A DNA stretch of 64,000 bases from Gymnothorax reevesii (taxonomy: Eukaryota; Chordata; Actinopteri; Anguilliformes; Muraenidae), in assembly GCA_029721435.1 (NCBI GenBank), contig CM056573.1:153471947-153535946 (forward strand), written 5' to 3'. Shown here piece after piece: positions 36,301 to 48,300 of the stretch. The position numbers were made by a program, and so were the translations under genes. The notes under the pieces were generated by a model. That model was given only the letters and a program-made list of their open reading frames with translations. It was not told the DNA's origin and ran no database searches. Each line of letters opens with the position of its first letter. Positions within the stretch are counted from its first letter, which is position 1.

Positions 36301-39300
36301 TAGCTAGCTAGCTATATGTTGGAAATCGTAACACATGAGTGGGTGACACTTTACAGTGCTATTCCGCAGTAGCTTATTTGTGTCTATTAGTTATTGTGAA
36401 AATGACTAATTTTCAACTGACTTGGTTGTATTGAGGTCTGACTTGGGACTTCGGAAAAAGACGTCTAAAAAAAAAAACATTTTTGCACTTTGGGTTCCCT
36501 TGTCTTGAAGTGAATGGGCTCGTTTGAAAGTTTGTTGCCATATCTCATCCCTATACAGTGGCCGGCGTTGCAAATATATGCAAATGCAAATATATTTTCA
36601 AAATATATCAAATTTTAAATTATAAACATTAAATAACATTGTCAGGGTGCGCGCCATTCTTGAAACTCATTGAAAAACAGTAAAATTCGCTGCCACGACA
36701 TATGCAACACATGTTCTGTTTGCGTGTTTTTGTTAAGAGCTCATTTAGTTGTTTGGTGTTGGAATTGTGTTTTTTTTTTTTTGGTAAAAGTAGTTATCAT
36801 TATAGCTAGTTAAAGTAGTTATAGTAGTTATGACTAATTATGATTGTTATCAAAAATATTTATTTCAGGCAAGTTTCTTCCCGCTAAGTGGGTATGTAGT
36901 ATGCCTACGTTGCTACACGGTTATCATGTCCTGCCTTGTATGGTGTTTGTTTTAAGATGCATCGCTGCTCCTGGAGCTTGTGGCGTTTGAGGTTCAAGAG
37001 GTCAAAACATGCCCTAAATCCAAACGATAATGTTCAGAGGGGGTGTGATATATGACTGTTCTAAGTTAAATATTTCAGATTCAGATTCAGATGAATTCAT
37101 TGTCATTGTTACAGAATAACAACGAAATTACGTTTGGAGAGAAAGTGCTCTGGGCTGCTGCAACGTGCCTCACGCTGCCAACTCGACTTCCTTCTTCAAA
37201 AATTCAGGTTGAAAAGAAACATATTGATGACCTCAGACATAACAATACACATCAGGTTTATAACACGACACACAGGAAACGCGTAGGAATTTTCAGGGGA
37301 ATGGGGGGGGGGGGGGGGGGGAGAAAGGGTTAAATGCAGGAAGCGGCCTTGGCAGAGGGAGGAGAGGGAGGTGGAATGCAGTGTCCAGAAGTCCTGATCA
37401 GGGGCAGAACGTTCTGCCCTTGTCAGAGGGATAAGGATGTTGTTGTTGGTGGTGAGGACCAGTCCGTGTGAGGCTGAGGCAGACAGAGGGGAGACATGTT
37501 AACGAAATCATTTTGTTAATTTTTTACTTCATGCTTCAGGGTCACCAGTTCTCCCACCATCTCGTCCTGTCTCTTGCCCAAGTTCACTGTCAAACGCACA
37601 AACTCTCCACACTGACTCAAAACAGCGTCCATCTTTCTGTGCATTTCTGCAAATGATCCCAGAGTGTTTTTGAGCAACTCACCATTCTCCTATACTCCAC
37701 TGAAGCGCTCCGTAATAATTTTGGTGCTAGGCAACGTGTTCGCCGTTTTCCTCGCTCCTAGCTCTCGTACTTTGGGGCAGATCCGAGCAACTCCCATGCC
37801 AATTAGGAGAAATCCCGTCGCCATAAATCCAAAAAGGTAAACATCCTCCACGTCTTCTAGGAATAGTGCCGCCAGACAAAGAACTCGACCACGCGTCCCG
37901 AACATAGCCAGCAGGAAAAGCCCCATCTGGGCATCACGGCTCGCCAGGTGCTCCGCTTCTTGGTGAAAAAATTTTGTCAATCGCATTCAGGGACCAGCTA
38001 ATTAATTTTTATATTTACTTGAAGAGCCTCAGGAGCAGACGGAAGGTCCAAAAAAAGGAAAAAAAGAGGGGGTATTTGGCACTTAGATGAAGATATACAA
38101 AACCACGCGCGATTTAGGCGCTGTATGCCTACATGTGGAATTATGCCAGCCATTATCAATGATTTGACCCCATGTCTGGGGGTCACCATCACAGATATCC
38201 ATGATTGTAAAATCCAGCTATTCAATTATGTATGTATATTTTTCTGAGGAAAAAGGCAATAAATATAAGCAGTCGGCTTGCATTTCTCTTTTCAAAGAAT
38301 GATTACATGCCACCACTATTTTCCTTTAATGCCTTCATGGGCAAATTGTTCAATTGTTCAATTTAAGACTTCATTCACCATAGCCAACAAAGGTTTAGGT
38401 TAGGTTTATTATTATAGAGCCCTTTAAAACAACAGCAGTTGACCAAAGTGCTTTACAAAACCAAATAAATAGTATAAAAGTTAAGCATAAAAAGAATACA
38501 AATCAGGGACACAGGCAAGAACACACATTACACAGAGACACACATTATACAGAGTCAAAAGCCAGGGAAAAGAAATGTGTTTTCAGGAGAGATTTGAAAA
38601 TAAGCTCTGAAGGAGCAAGCCTTACATGCAAAGGGTGTTCATTCCACAGCTTTGGACTAATAACTGCGAAGGCACGATCCCCCCTGCTCTTTAACCTTGT
38701 GGGTGGGATGGTTAAAAGTAGTTGGTCTGTAGACCTCAGTGCCCTTGAGGATGTGTAAGGATGTAGGAGATCTGATATATAGGGCGGAGCCAGACCTTTC
38801 AGAGTTTGAAAACAAATAACAGAATTTTAAACAGGGAGCCAATGAAGAGATGCAAGTACAGGAGTGATGTGCTCTCGCTTGCATGTTCTAGTCAGAAAGC
38901 GGGCGGCAGCATTTTGAACTAGCTGAAGCCGGGGCAAGGAAGGGTAGCTAATGCCAGCATGTAGTGCATTAAAATAATCAAGGCAAGAAGTAATAAAAGC
39001 ATGTATGGCAGTCTCCAGGTTACCAGGCAATAAAAAAGGTTTAACTTTAGCTAAACCACAACTATTGTCTCTAATTGATTGAGGTGGAGGGTGTACTGGA
39101 GTAAAGACCACCGTCTATTACAAATTTTCAAACTATTTCCTGATTTGAAAGAAATTAACCATCAAGAATATAGTGAGGGTTCTGTAAGCCTGGCTTCCCA
39201 CAAGCCTGTGTCATTGGCTACATTTACAAGGATGCTAAAAATGCAAATATGGTCAATAATGCAAATATAGCATTTCTCAGACTAAAGTGTTTACTTGACT

Positions 39301-42300
39301 TGGAAGTTCCTTGAAATCCTGTTTTCATGCTAGTTGCGGTTATTCGGCTTTTTGTGGAACTGTGGCTCCAATTCCAATCAGCGCCAAATACTTTCACCAG
39401 CAAAATGATGAGGGTGAAGAAGAAAAATGACAAGAGACAACTTTGCTTCACTCTCTGGTTAAATAATGTTAGCTAAATGTTGGCAGCCTACCTCGCTTAC
39501 CCTCTTCAGCTTCACAATCAGAATTTTAGTCCACGTGTAATGGGCAGTGACAGGACGCCAGGTGCCACAACCAGCAAGAGAAAGAGCAATGAGCAGCCCA
39601 GATAAGGGACAAACACAAAAGAAGTAAAAACCTCCGGTAAGGGCTCGCTTCCAAAGGACAAATAAAAGTCCACAACACGAAAGCAGCGCAAGAGAAAACA
39701 AACAACAAGAGAGAAAATTTCCAAATGAAACGATTGCTAACAATAAAAGGAATATAACAAATCACTAGGAATATTTAACCAGAGATTTTCTCCGGCCGAA
39801 GTGCTAGAAACAAACAGACACTCTCGCAATTTAGCGTGGCAAACCCCCGGTCATATATATAGAGTCCAGAACAATCTGCCCCAGCTCAATCAGCCAGCTG
39901 GGCCAGGAATTTGATGGACGAGAACTCCGATATCGTCCTGGACAATAGAACAAAGAAAGCTCCAACAAACAAAAGCACGTCTAAACCATAACAGGAACCC
40001 CCCCCCAAGGGATGCCACCAGAAGTTCCCCAAGAACCCCGTGCAATGAACTCAGAGATGAGGCTGGGATTGAGGATATCTCGAGAAGGGACCCAGCACTG
40101 TTCCTCAGGCCCATATCCCTCCCAGTCCACTAAAAATTGGGCTCCACATGCCTCACAGCCAGAATGCGAGGCACAGTATAAACTGGGATCCTTGCGGGAT
40201 ACCATGCAGGTGGAAAACATGGTCCACAACAAGAATGGCCGTTTCCCACGCTGAAGGCAACTTCAGCAATGCGATAAAATGGGCGGCCTTGGAGAAACGG
40301 TCAACCATGACTAAAATGATCATATTGCCCTCAGAATTAGGCAAACCTGTAATAAAATCAAGAGTGATATGGCTCCTCGGGTTTAGGGACGGGTAATGGC
40401 CGCAACAAACCAGAGGGAGGGAGGTGGGAAGTTTTATTTCAGTGCAGCCGCACGCTGCTACAAACTCCCGGATATCTTCCATCATGCTCGGCCACCAAAT
40501 ATGTCGGGCCAAGAACTATTTGGTCCGATGAACTCCTGGGTGACCTGCAAGATGGGAAGAGTGGCCCCACTGGAGAACCTGGGTACGTACCGAAGGCGGA
40601 ACAAACAAACAACCCGGTGGTTCCCCACCAGGACCAGAATCTGACCTTAAGGCCTCCTGCACATCAGACTCAATGTCCCACTGAACGGGAGCTACAATCT
40701 GATCAGTGTGGATAACCAGTCTCGGCACAGAGTCCTGACCAGAGCAGTCGTAAATCCGCGAGAAGGCGTCAGGCTTTTTAGACCCCGGGTGGTAGGTTAA
40801 CGTGAAGTTAAAGTGATTAAAAAATAACGACCACTGCGCCTGCCAGGAATTACATCACTTAGTCTGTTGAATAGATTGCAATCTGTTCCCCTATCCTTCC
40901 TATTCGTTCATGCTCGTCAATCGTGACTTTCGAGATGGAGGCGACTGGGAACTACTTCAAGGTACTGTTTGCATAAACAGTATTTTTTAATAAACGGAAA
41001 ACTCCGCCCTAGTTCAATCAGCCAGCTAGGCCAGAAATTCGATGTACGAGAACTCCGATATCATCCCGGACGATAGAACAAAGGAAGGTCCAACAAACAA
41101 AAGCACGCTTAAACCATGACACCTTGGGGGGAAATCAGATTCACCTACTGTTGGTAGAGATCTTTGAGATGGAATTTTGGCAAAGTCAAAATGTCGTTGT
41201 GTGGATGGGTTGGAGTCAGTGGTTGTATTCTTTATTTCGCTCTAAAGTATGCAGCCTCCAGAGCTTTCTACAGGACACGGTCCTGCGCGCTTTCTCTGGA
41301 ATTGCTGGATTCTCTGAATACTTCTGCATCACTTTTAAATATATCATCATTGCGATATTTTCACTCATCACAGAAATGCATCATGTTCACGTCCCTCCAA
41401 ACTTTCAGAATTAATTCAGTTTCTCATGCCGGCCAAAATTCTGCTTTGTCAGTTCCAACTCCATCTTAAATGTTATGTTTGTGATGTGTGTCACATCCTG
41501 TGCATATAAATGTGATTAAGGGGTATACATGCCTTCATAAGTTCAAGTTCAAGTTGACTTTATTAGTGCCCGTAGGAAGATTTGTTCTGCAGTAAACAGG
41601 AGAAGGCATCTCACACTTACACACATATGGCACAGGGCAGATTTCTAATAAATAGAAATAATTAAATAACAAAATAGATCTCAGCAATTTAGTGCATTAA
41701 AATTTGTTTAAAAGAGAGACAGCCGCAGGAACAAACCTGTTCCTGTAGCGTGTGGTCCTAGTTCTTGGGACTATAAATCTGCATCCGGATCGCAACAGCT
41801 GGAACTCACTCGCTGAAGGATGAGAGGCATCATTTGAGATGGAGCTGGCGAGCCGCTGCAACTGTCTCCCCAATCAACTGACCAAACCATTTAATGATCT
41901 GGTGGTTGAGTGAGCTCCTTTCTTCTAGGGGCAGGTATCCGAACCATGATACAAGTGAAAAAGTTAACAGGTTCAATATAAGCATGATGAGAGAGTGGCC
42001 TATGGTCCTATCAATATGGAAACGGGACAACTTCCTCAGACAGAAAAGCCGCTGGTGTCCCTTCCTGCTCTCAGCTTTGCAGTTCTCTCTAAAGTTTGAA
42101 GTGGAGTCAATGATTGTCCCAAGATATTTATATGATTGCACTTGTTCCATGACTTGCCCCTTGATTCTAAGTGTTCAGGTGTTTGGCATTCTTTCTAAAA
42201 TGAATGGCCATGTCTTTGCCATGTCAATGGCCATGTCTTAATTTCAGAAAAGCGGGAAGGAAGGTAAAATGAGACTTGGAGGAAGTTTGTGAAATACCGG

Positions 42301-45300
42301 AAAACTTTCGAAATCACCCAAATCGTGTCTGCACGCAGACAGGGGAGTGCACTGGCATGAAAAATGTAAATCGCATCAGACATTACTGGGGAGACAATGC
42401 GCAATGCAATAATGGAATGGATGAGTAAACAAGAAAAATAATAAATACAGAAAGACAGATACAGAATCATAACAAAAAACCATTAACTCTGACCCTGTGT
42501 CCTGTTTGTTAAGAAGTTTAATATCCAGCCTACAAGATTTGTACTCAAGTTAAAATATTCTAAAAGTGTTAAAATATGCAGCTGGATTGTGTTAATAGCA
42601 GAGGAAATATGAATAAATGAATATGACTGAATGAATGAATAAAAGCTGGGCATGACACTCGCTTCCTTCAAGATGTTTAAAAAGCAGATTAAGCAGAGTA
42701 GGTGTGGCATCCTTCACTCCTCTTTTAGGCCCATAGGCAAATTTCAATTGATCCAATCCACTCTCTGTATTTTTCAAAATTTCCAGCCGTACCAGTTTTT
42801 CAAGGATTTTCATCATAACTTAGGTCAAAGCCACCGTCTAAAATCATTCAGTGTTGTGAGGCGACTGGATTTAGGGACCGGGACGACCACAGCGTCCCTC
42901 CAAATCCTGGGGACCTGCTGCGCTTCTAAGGATCTGTTAAAAATCTTTTGGAAACCGGACTCAGGTTTTTGCACAGGTTTTCAGTAACCGACCACAGATG
43001 TTATCGGATTCCTGACTTTTGCTTACCATTGTGCAGAAAAAAGCTTTTTCAACATCCTCCTGTGATACAGAGAAGTGCTGACTGTCACACAGTTCAAGCT
43101 TTAGTTCCTATTTATCTCCTTGCTAAAATCAAACATGTCACAACAATTAAAGAAGCCATTAAGATCATTAGCAAAATCAATATTTGAGCTGAAGCCATTT
43201 AAAATGGCTTGTGTTCTTGTGCTCTGGAGGCCGGTGATAGTTTTCACACTGGACCAGGCTGAACCAAGGCTGTAAGAAGCCACTTTGTTTTCCTGTGTGA
43301 ATTTATAGCTCTGTTGTCTCTGTCTCTGTGTCTCTGCAGAAAGCTGAATATGAGCAGACAACATCAGTTAGTTTGTCCAACTCCTCACATGATTCCACAA
43401 ACATTTCCCAGTCTGTTCAGTCAAAGCATCCCTGCAGTGAGCGTACGGCGTCATTTGTCCAGACTTTCACCTCCCTGGTTTGGTTTTTCTCCCTCTTTAG
43501 GACAGTCCTATAGGTGGGGAGAAGATACACACATTTATGATTTGTAGAGCCCAGGGGGAGGGGGGAGGGAGAGGAAATGATTTAAAAGCATTTTTAATTG
43601 AACCATAACACAAATCCAAAGTCTTGCCATGTCTGGTTGGACAGGAGACACATTGGAAAAATTTTTTAAGGGTCTTTACTAGAAAAACCTGATTAAAATC
43701 ACCCAATATGAAATTTGGGGCCTCTGGTGATATAGTCTGCAGTCGCTGTATGACATTATAGATGGTGTGGGAGGCAATCGCCTTTGGGTGAATATATATG
43801 ATGGTTATAAAAATCTGGGGGAACTCACGGGGCAGGGAAAACGGGCGCAGGGACACAGACACAAGTTCAACATCTGGTGCACACATTTTCTCTATGATGG
43901 TGACAGAGACAGAGCTGCAGTGTTGTTTATTCACACAGACATACCCCGCCCCCTTGTGTTTTCTCCGTCACTTCAGCATTGCGGTCCAGGCGGAGGGGGG
44001 TTGCAAAGCCGTCAAGGGAGAGATTGGAATTGTAGTCCCGCTCACTGAGCCATGTTACAGAGAAAGCTAGGACACCGCAGTCTTTAAAATCCTTATGGAA
44101 GCGAACATTCCCCTGGAGCTCTTCCACTTCATTCCTGAGGGACTGCATGTTTGCCATGATCACCGAGGGCAGGGGAATCCTGCTGAGCTGCTGCCTCTTA
44201 AAGCGCAGTCTAACACCTCCTCTTTTCCCCCTCTTTCTAAATCTTCTCATACGGTTTGTGTGAAAACCATGATCCCACTGAATAAGTGCTGGCAGGCGTA
44301 GTATGAGATGTGTCACTCGAGTGCTTGCACAGTTCATTTGCAGCAACGTGTCATGAGAGTAAGCATGACGTGTCCTCTTTGGGATGACAGCTCCGCTGAC
44401 ATCGCTTGCCAGCAGAAAGTATGATAAAAACCACAACAGGGCAAGATAAAGGATATCCATATCAGATCGGTGTTGGCTGAGTAATCACATCTATATGACA
44501 CTCACTCAGGTTACATAAAACAAACAAAAACTAACATAAAAAGCCTCAAACAGAGACGCCAAACTCCTTACTGCCGGTCGCTGCATCCTTGTATTTGGCC
44601 CCATCCATCCTTCCTTCAATCTTGACAAGTTCCCCGGTCCCTTTAGATGAGAAACATCCCCATAACATTATGCTGCCACCACCATGCTTCACAGTCGGGA
44701 TGGTGTTTTTCTTGGTGATGAGCGGTGTTGGGTTTTTTGGCATGAATGCCAAATAAGTTTGCATGTAATTATTTTAGCAAATCAAATTTATTACTAGCAC
44801 GTGCACATTTACTCTCGTTTCATTAAACTTTTCTTTATTTTGCCTTCACTTTGACTGAATAACCATAAGAGTACAAACTAACTAGCTAACTACCGTGATC
44901 ATATTTTGACAATGGAGGATCTTCTATTGTTAGAGGAATACGATTCTGCCCGACGTGAGAGGAACTTTCGGCACAGAGAAGATCTCCTCCGGTAAAGTGA
45001 CGAGTGGCTGCTGAGAAGACATTTCAAAGAATAAGAATAAAATAATAAATCAGGAGGCAAAGTAGGCAGTCATTTTATCATAGATTTCAGTGGCATTGAA
45101 CTTCTTTCTGCAACCACCGACGTCGCCATCTGCTGGCCATTAAATATAATTCAATTTTTTTGAGATTACTGCATCGGCCTCACTTTTTAGATCCGGGTGC
45201 TGCGTCCATCTTTTTATACAGTTTATGCACAGGACACAATCTACGCATATTTCTTGATGTTGTCATGGTCGTAATATGATATTAGGACATCGAAAAATTC

Positions 45301-48300
45301 TTTTTTCAATCATTATTTTTTAAAGAATGGTATATATGACTGTCTGAAGCCCTGTGAAATTTTGATGCAGGAAGTGAGTACCTTAGTTTGCCGCAGTTAT
45401 CTTTATTCCATTTGCATATATTATGCAAATTAACCCACAGGTCTGGACGTAACAGACACGACTAGTTATGCCCACAATGGTCATTTCAAATTGTATTTCT
45501 GATCAGACGAGTAATTTAGTGCAGATAATTGAAACCGTTATTATGGGTATTTCTCTGCAATATTTCATTTTACTTTGTTTCGAAGTATCAACGGACATGT
45601 CATGAGTATTTCATGATGTTGGCAGCAAAATTTTGTAACAGAATATGTCCTTCACAATGCCTTGGCTGTCATCAGGACACCACTTTTTCTGCTGTGTTGT
45701 TGGACCAATGACTCTGTTTTCTTCTAATCTATATCTTCAATCCGGGAGTGAATAAATATGAACACTGTAAATTATTTAATTCTCTTAGGAAAAAAAATTG
45801 ACCATTCTTATACAACACAATGAATTGTACAGTTTAGTATGGAGTGACCCAAATCAGACGTGACACCAGGCAAACGCTGATATTTACACCAGAATCTTCA
45901 CCAGATCCTACGCAAGTTTGATAAATGAGGGCCCTGATGTGTATCTTTCAATCTTCTTATATCCCTCACCTGAAGTGTACCTGTCAATTTTCTTATATCC
46001 CTCACCTGAAGTGTATTTTTCAATCTTCCTATACCCCTCACCTGAAGTGCATCTTTCCACAACTTTGTCACAGACTTCTTTTGCAAGATCTTTGGAGCCC
46101 ATGCTTCTGCCTTTCAGTGAGACTGCTCTTGCATAATGTGGGGCCGTGGTAGACAGCTGTTTATATTCTGCCTTTCAGTGAGACTGCTCTTGCATACTAA
46201 GGGACAGTGGTAAACAGCTGTTTTTATTCTGCCTTTCTGTGAGACTGCTCTTACATACTAAGCGAGTGTGGTAAACTACAGTTTTTATTCTGCTGCTTTT
46301 ACTGCCTAAGGCCAGTAACCTATTGTCGTCACTTTGCGTCCGGTGGCGTCCTCGGCGTCGCAAAAACGGTCTCAAAAACTGTCAGATGAATTTTTTTTTT
46401 AAATCGCAGCAATGGAATCAGTATCATGATCTGCTTCTACAGTGTAAACGGCGTTTTGATTGAATTGCTCCTTCATAGCCCCACATAGGCATGTCTGGGC
46501 TTCATCATTTTTCGGGGTTTTTTGTGCTATAACTCTCTTAATATGGCATTTAGAGCTTAGGTTTGTACGAGGCATCTGTAGGGATTAGGTATGCCGAACA
46601 TTGTGAGTCAGTCACAATTGACCTTGGGCCTCCAGGTCAAGGTCAAATGGCAAAAATGTGCTATAACTCTCTTAATATAGCATTTAGAGCTTAGGCATGT
46701 ATGAGGCACCTCCAGGGAATTAGGTATGCCGAACATTGTGAGTCAGTCACATTTGACCTTGGGCCTCCAGGTCAAGGTCGAATGGCAAAAATGTGCTATA
46801 ACTCTCTTGATATAGCTTTTAGAGCTTAGGTATGTATGAGGCATCTATAGGGAATCAGGTATGCCAAGCATTGCAAGTCGATCACATTTGACCTTGGGCC
46901 TCGAGGTCAAGGCCAAATGGCAAAAATGTGCTATAACTTGCTTAATATGACTTTCAGAGCTTAGATATCTATGAGGCACCTATAGGGAATCATGTAAGCC
47001 AAACATTCTCTGCAAGTTGAATCAAGATCAAATAGCAAAGTTCAAGCTCCGTGAAGTGAAAATGCACGCACTCTATGAAAAAGTAACAATGTCTCCTACC
47101 GGGTGCACAGTCAGGGCAGACGTATAGCAAAAAATTAATCCAGCACTCACGGATCAAAGTAAATAAATTTTATTTCGGCACGGGCAGCAATACACGAATG
47201 TTTCAGCCTACTGGCTTTCTTCAGCGTGTTACACAGCAAGGCAGGAGGCGTTCTTTTGTAGACGTGTACAGGGTATGACCCTTGAACCACCAACTTAGGT
47301 CATTTACGATTATAAAGGAGAAAATACCAATTCAGAAACCCCAAACCAAAAAATAAATAAATAAAAAAAATTTAAAAAGATTATATACATATAGATTCAT
47401 ACATATACACATCTACAAACATATTGTCACAAAAAGCACCCCAAAAGCAATTCTTCATTAAGGCCTTTAGGCCATTCAATTTGCAGTGTGTGTATCCAGT
47501 AGGCTTCCCTTTGAAGCTTGAGATCTAATTGCCATATTCAGAAGGTTACAGCAATTTTTGCCATTTGATTTTTTTTATTTCGGATTTGGCATCTCCAGTC
47601 ACACCCAAATCTGGAATATCCTATTGGAGAACTATGTACAAGGCATGCTCGTTTGCGACCCCCTTGCTGCCAATTCAGGAGAATGAAGACAGTTCACGGC
47701 TCTCCTCCGAAGCGCGTGCCTGTCAGCCACTGCTTCTTATACACTCACTGGTTGAATCTTTGCAAGTTCAGAACGAGGGCGGAGGATACCCGGACATGAA
47801 CAGACTTAGAATCTTCCTGACGAGCGCCCGTCTGGCTAACAGGAGGCGCTTGAGCAAGGAACAAAGCTGTTTATTTATTTCTCTTTCCAGGCAATCCCTT
47901 CTCAAAAACTCTGTAGCGCAATGGCCAATTGTGTGCTACTCTGAAAAAGCTGCCGACCACTGCCTTAGTATGACCGGAGCTTGAACTTTAGCAAAAAATT
48001 AATCCACCACTCACGGATCAAAGTAAATAAATTTCATTTCGGCACAAGCAGCAATACACGAACATTTCAGCCTACTGGCTTTCTTCAGCGTGTTACACAG
48101 CAAGGCAGGAGGCGTTCTGTTGTAGACGTGTACAGGGTATGACCCTTGAACCACCAACTCAGGTCATTTACGATTATAAAGGAGAAAATACCAATTCGGA
48201 AACCCCAAACCAAAAAATAAATAAATAAATAAAATTTGAAGAATAAAAAAAAAGATTACATACATATAGATTCATACATATACACATCTACAAACATATT

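Larger units (their letters stand above)
37076..38005 (-). mobile_element. retroelement-like unit with a short ORF and no visible reverse transcriptase
   Basis: On minus the unit ends near 37076 in TTTCGTTGTTATTCTGTAAC, AATGACAATGAA and then tandem CTGAAT, a style of 3' tail found on fish non-LTR retroelements and SINEs. Upstream it contains the ORF at 37516-37986 and a 3' non-coding part with a long G/C homopolymer (37304-37321). The 5' end is not defined. Calling it a retroelement rests on the tail alone. Confidence 0.5.
44752..45934 (+). mobile_element. PIF/Harbinger copy 1, inserted in a Tc1 element
   Basis: From 44752 (AATAAGTTTGC) the sequence matches the second copy at about 61096 onward. 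It contains the start of a Harbinger transposase gene and ends at the right with TTTGATAAATGAGGGCCC (45917-45934), whose inverse opens copy 2 (GGCCCTCATTTATCAAA, 60532). The left terminus is missing, so the copy is truncated. Confidence 0.7.

Noticed and set aside
47529..47984. 151-codon frame on plus between the Penelope repeats
   Set aside because: It lies across the inverted array copy and shows no domain; better explained as chance frame in repeat sequence.
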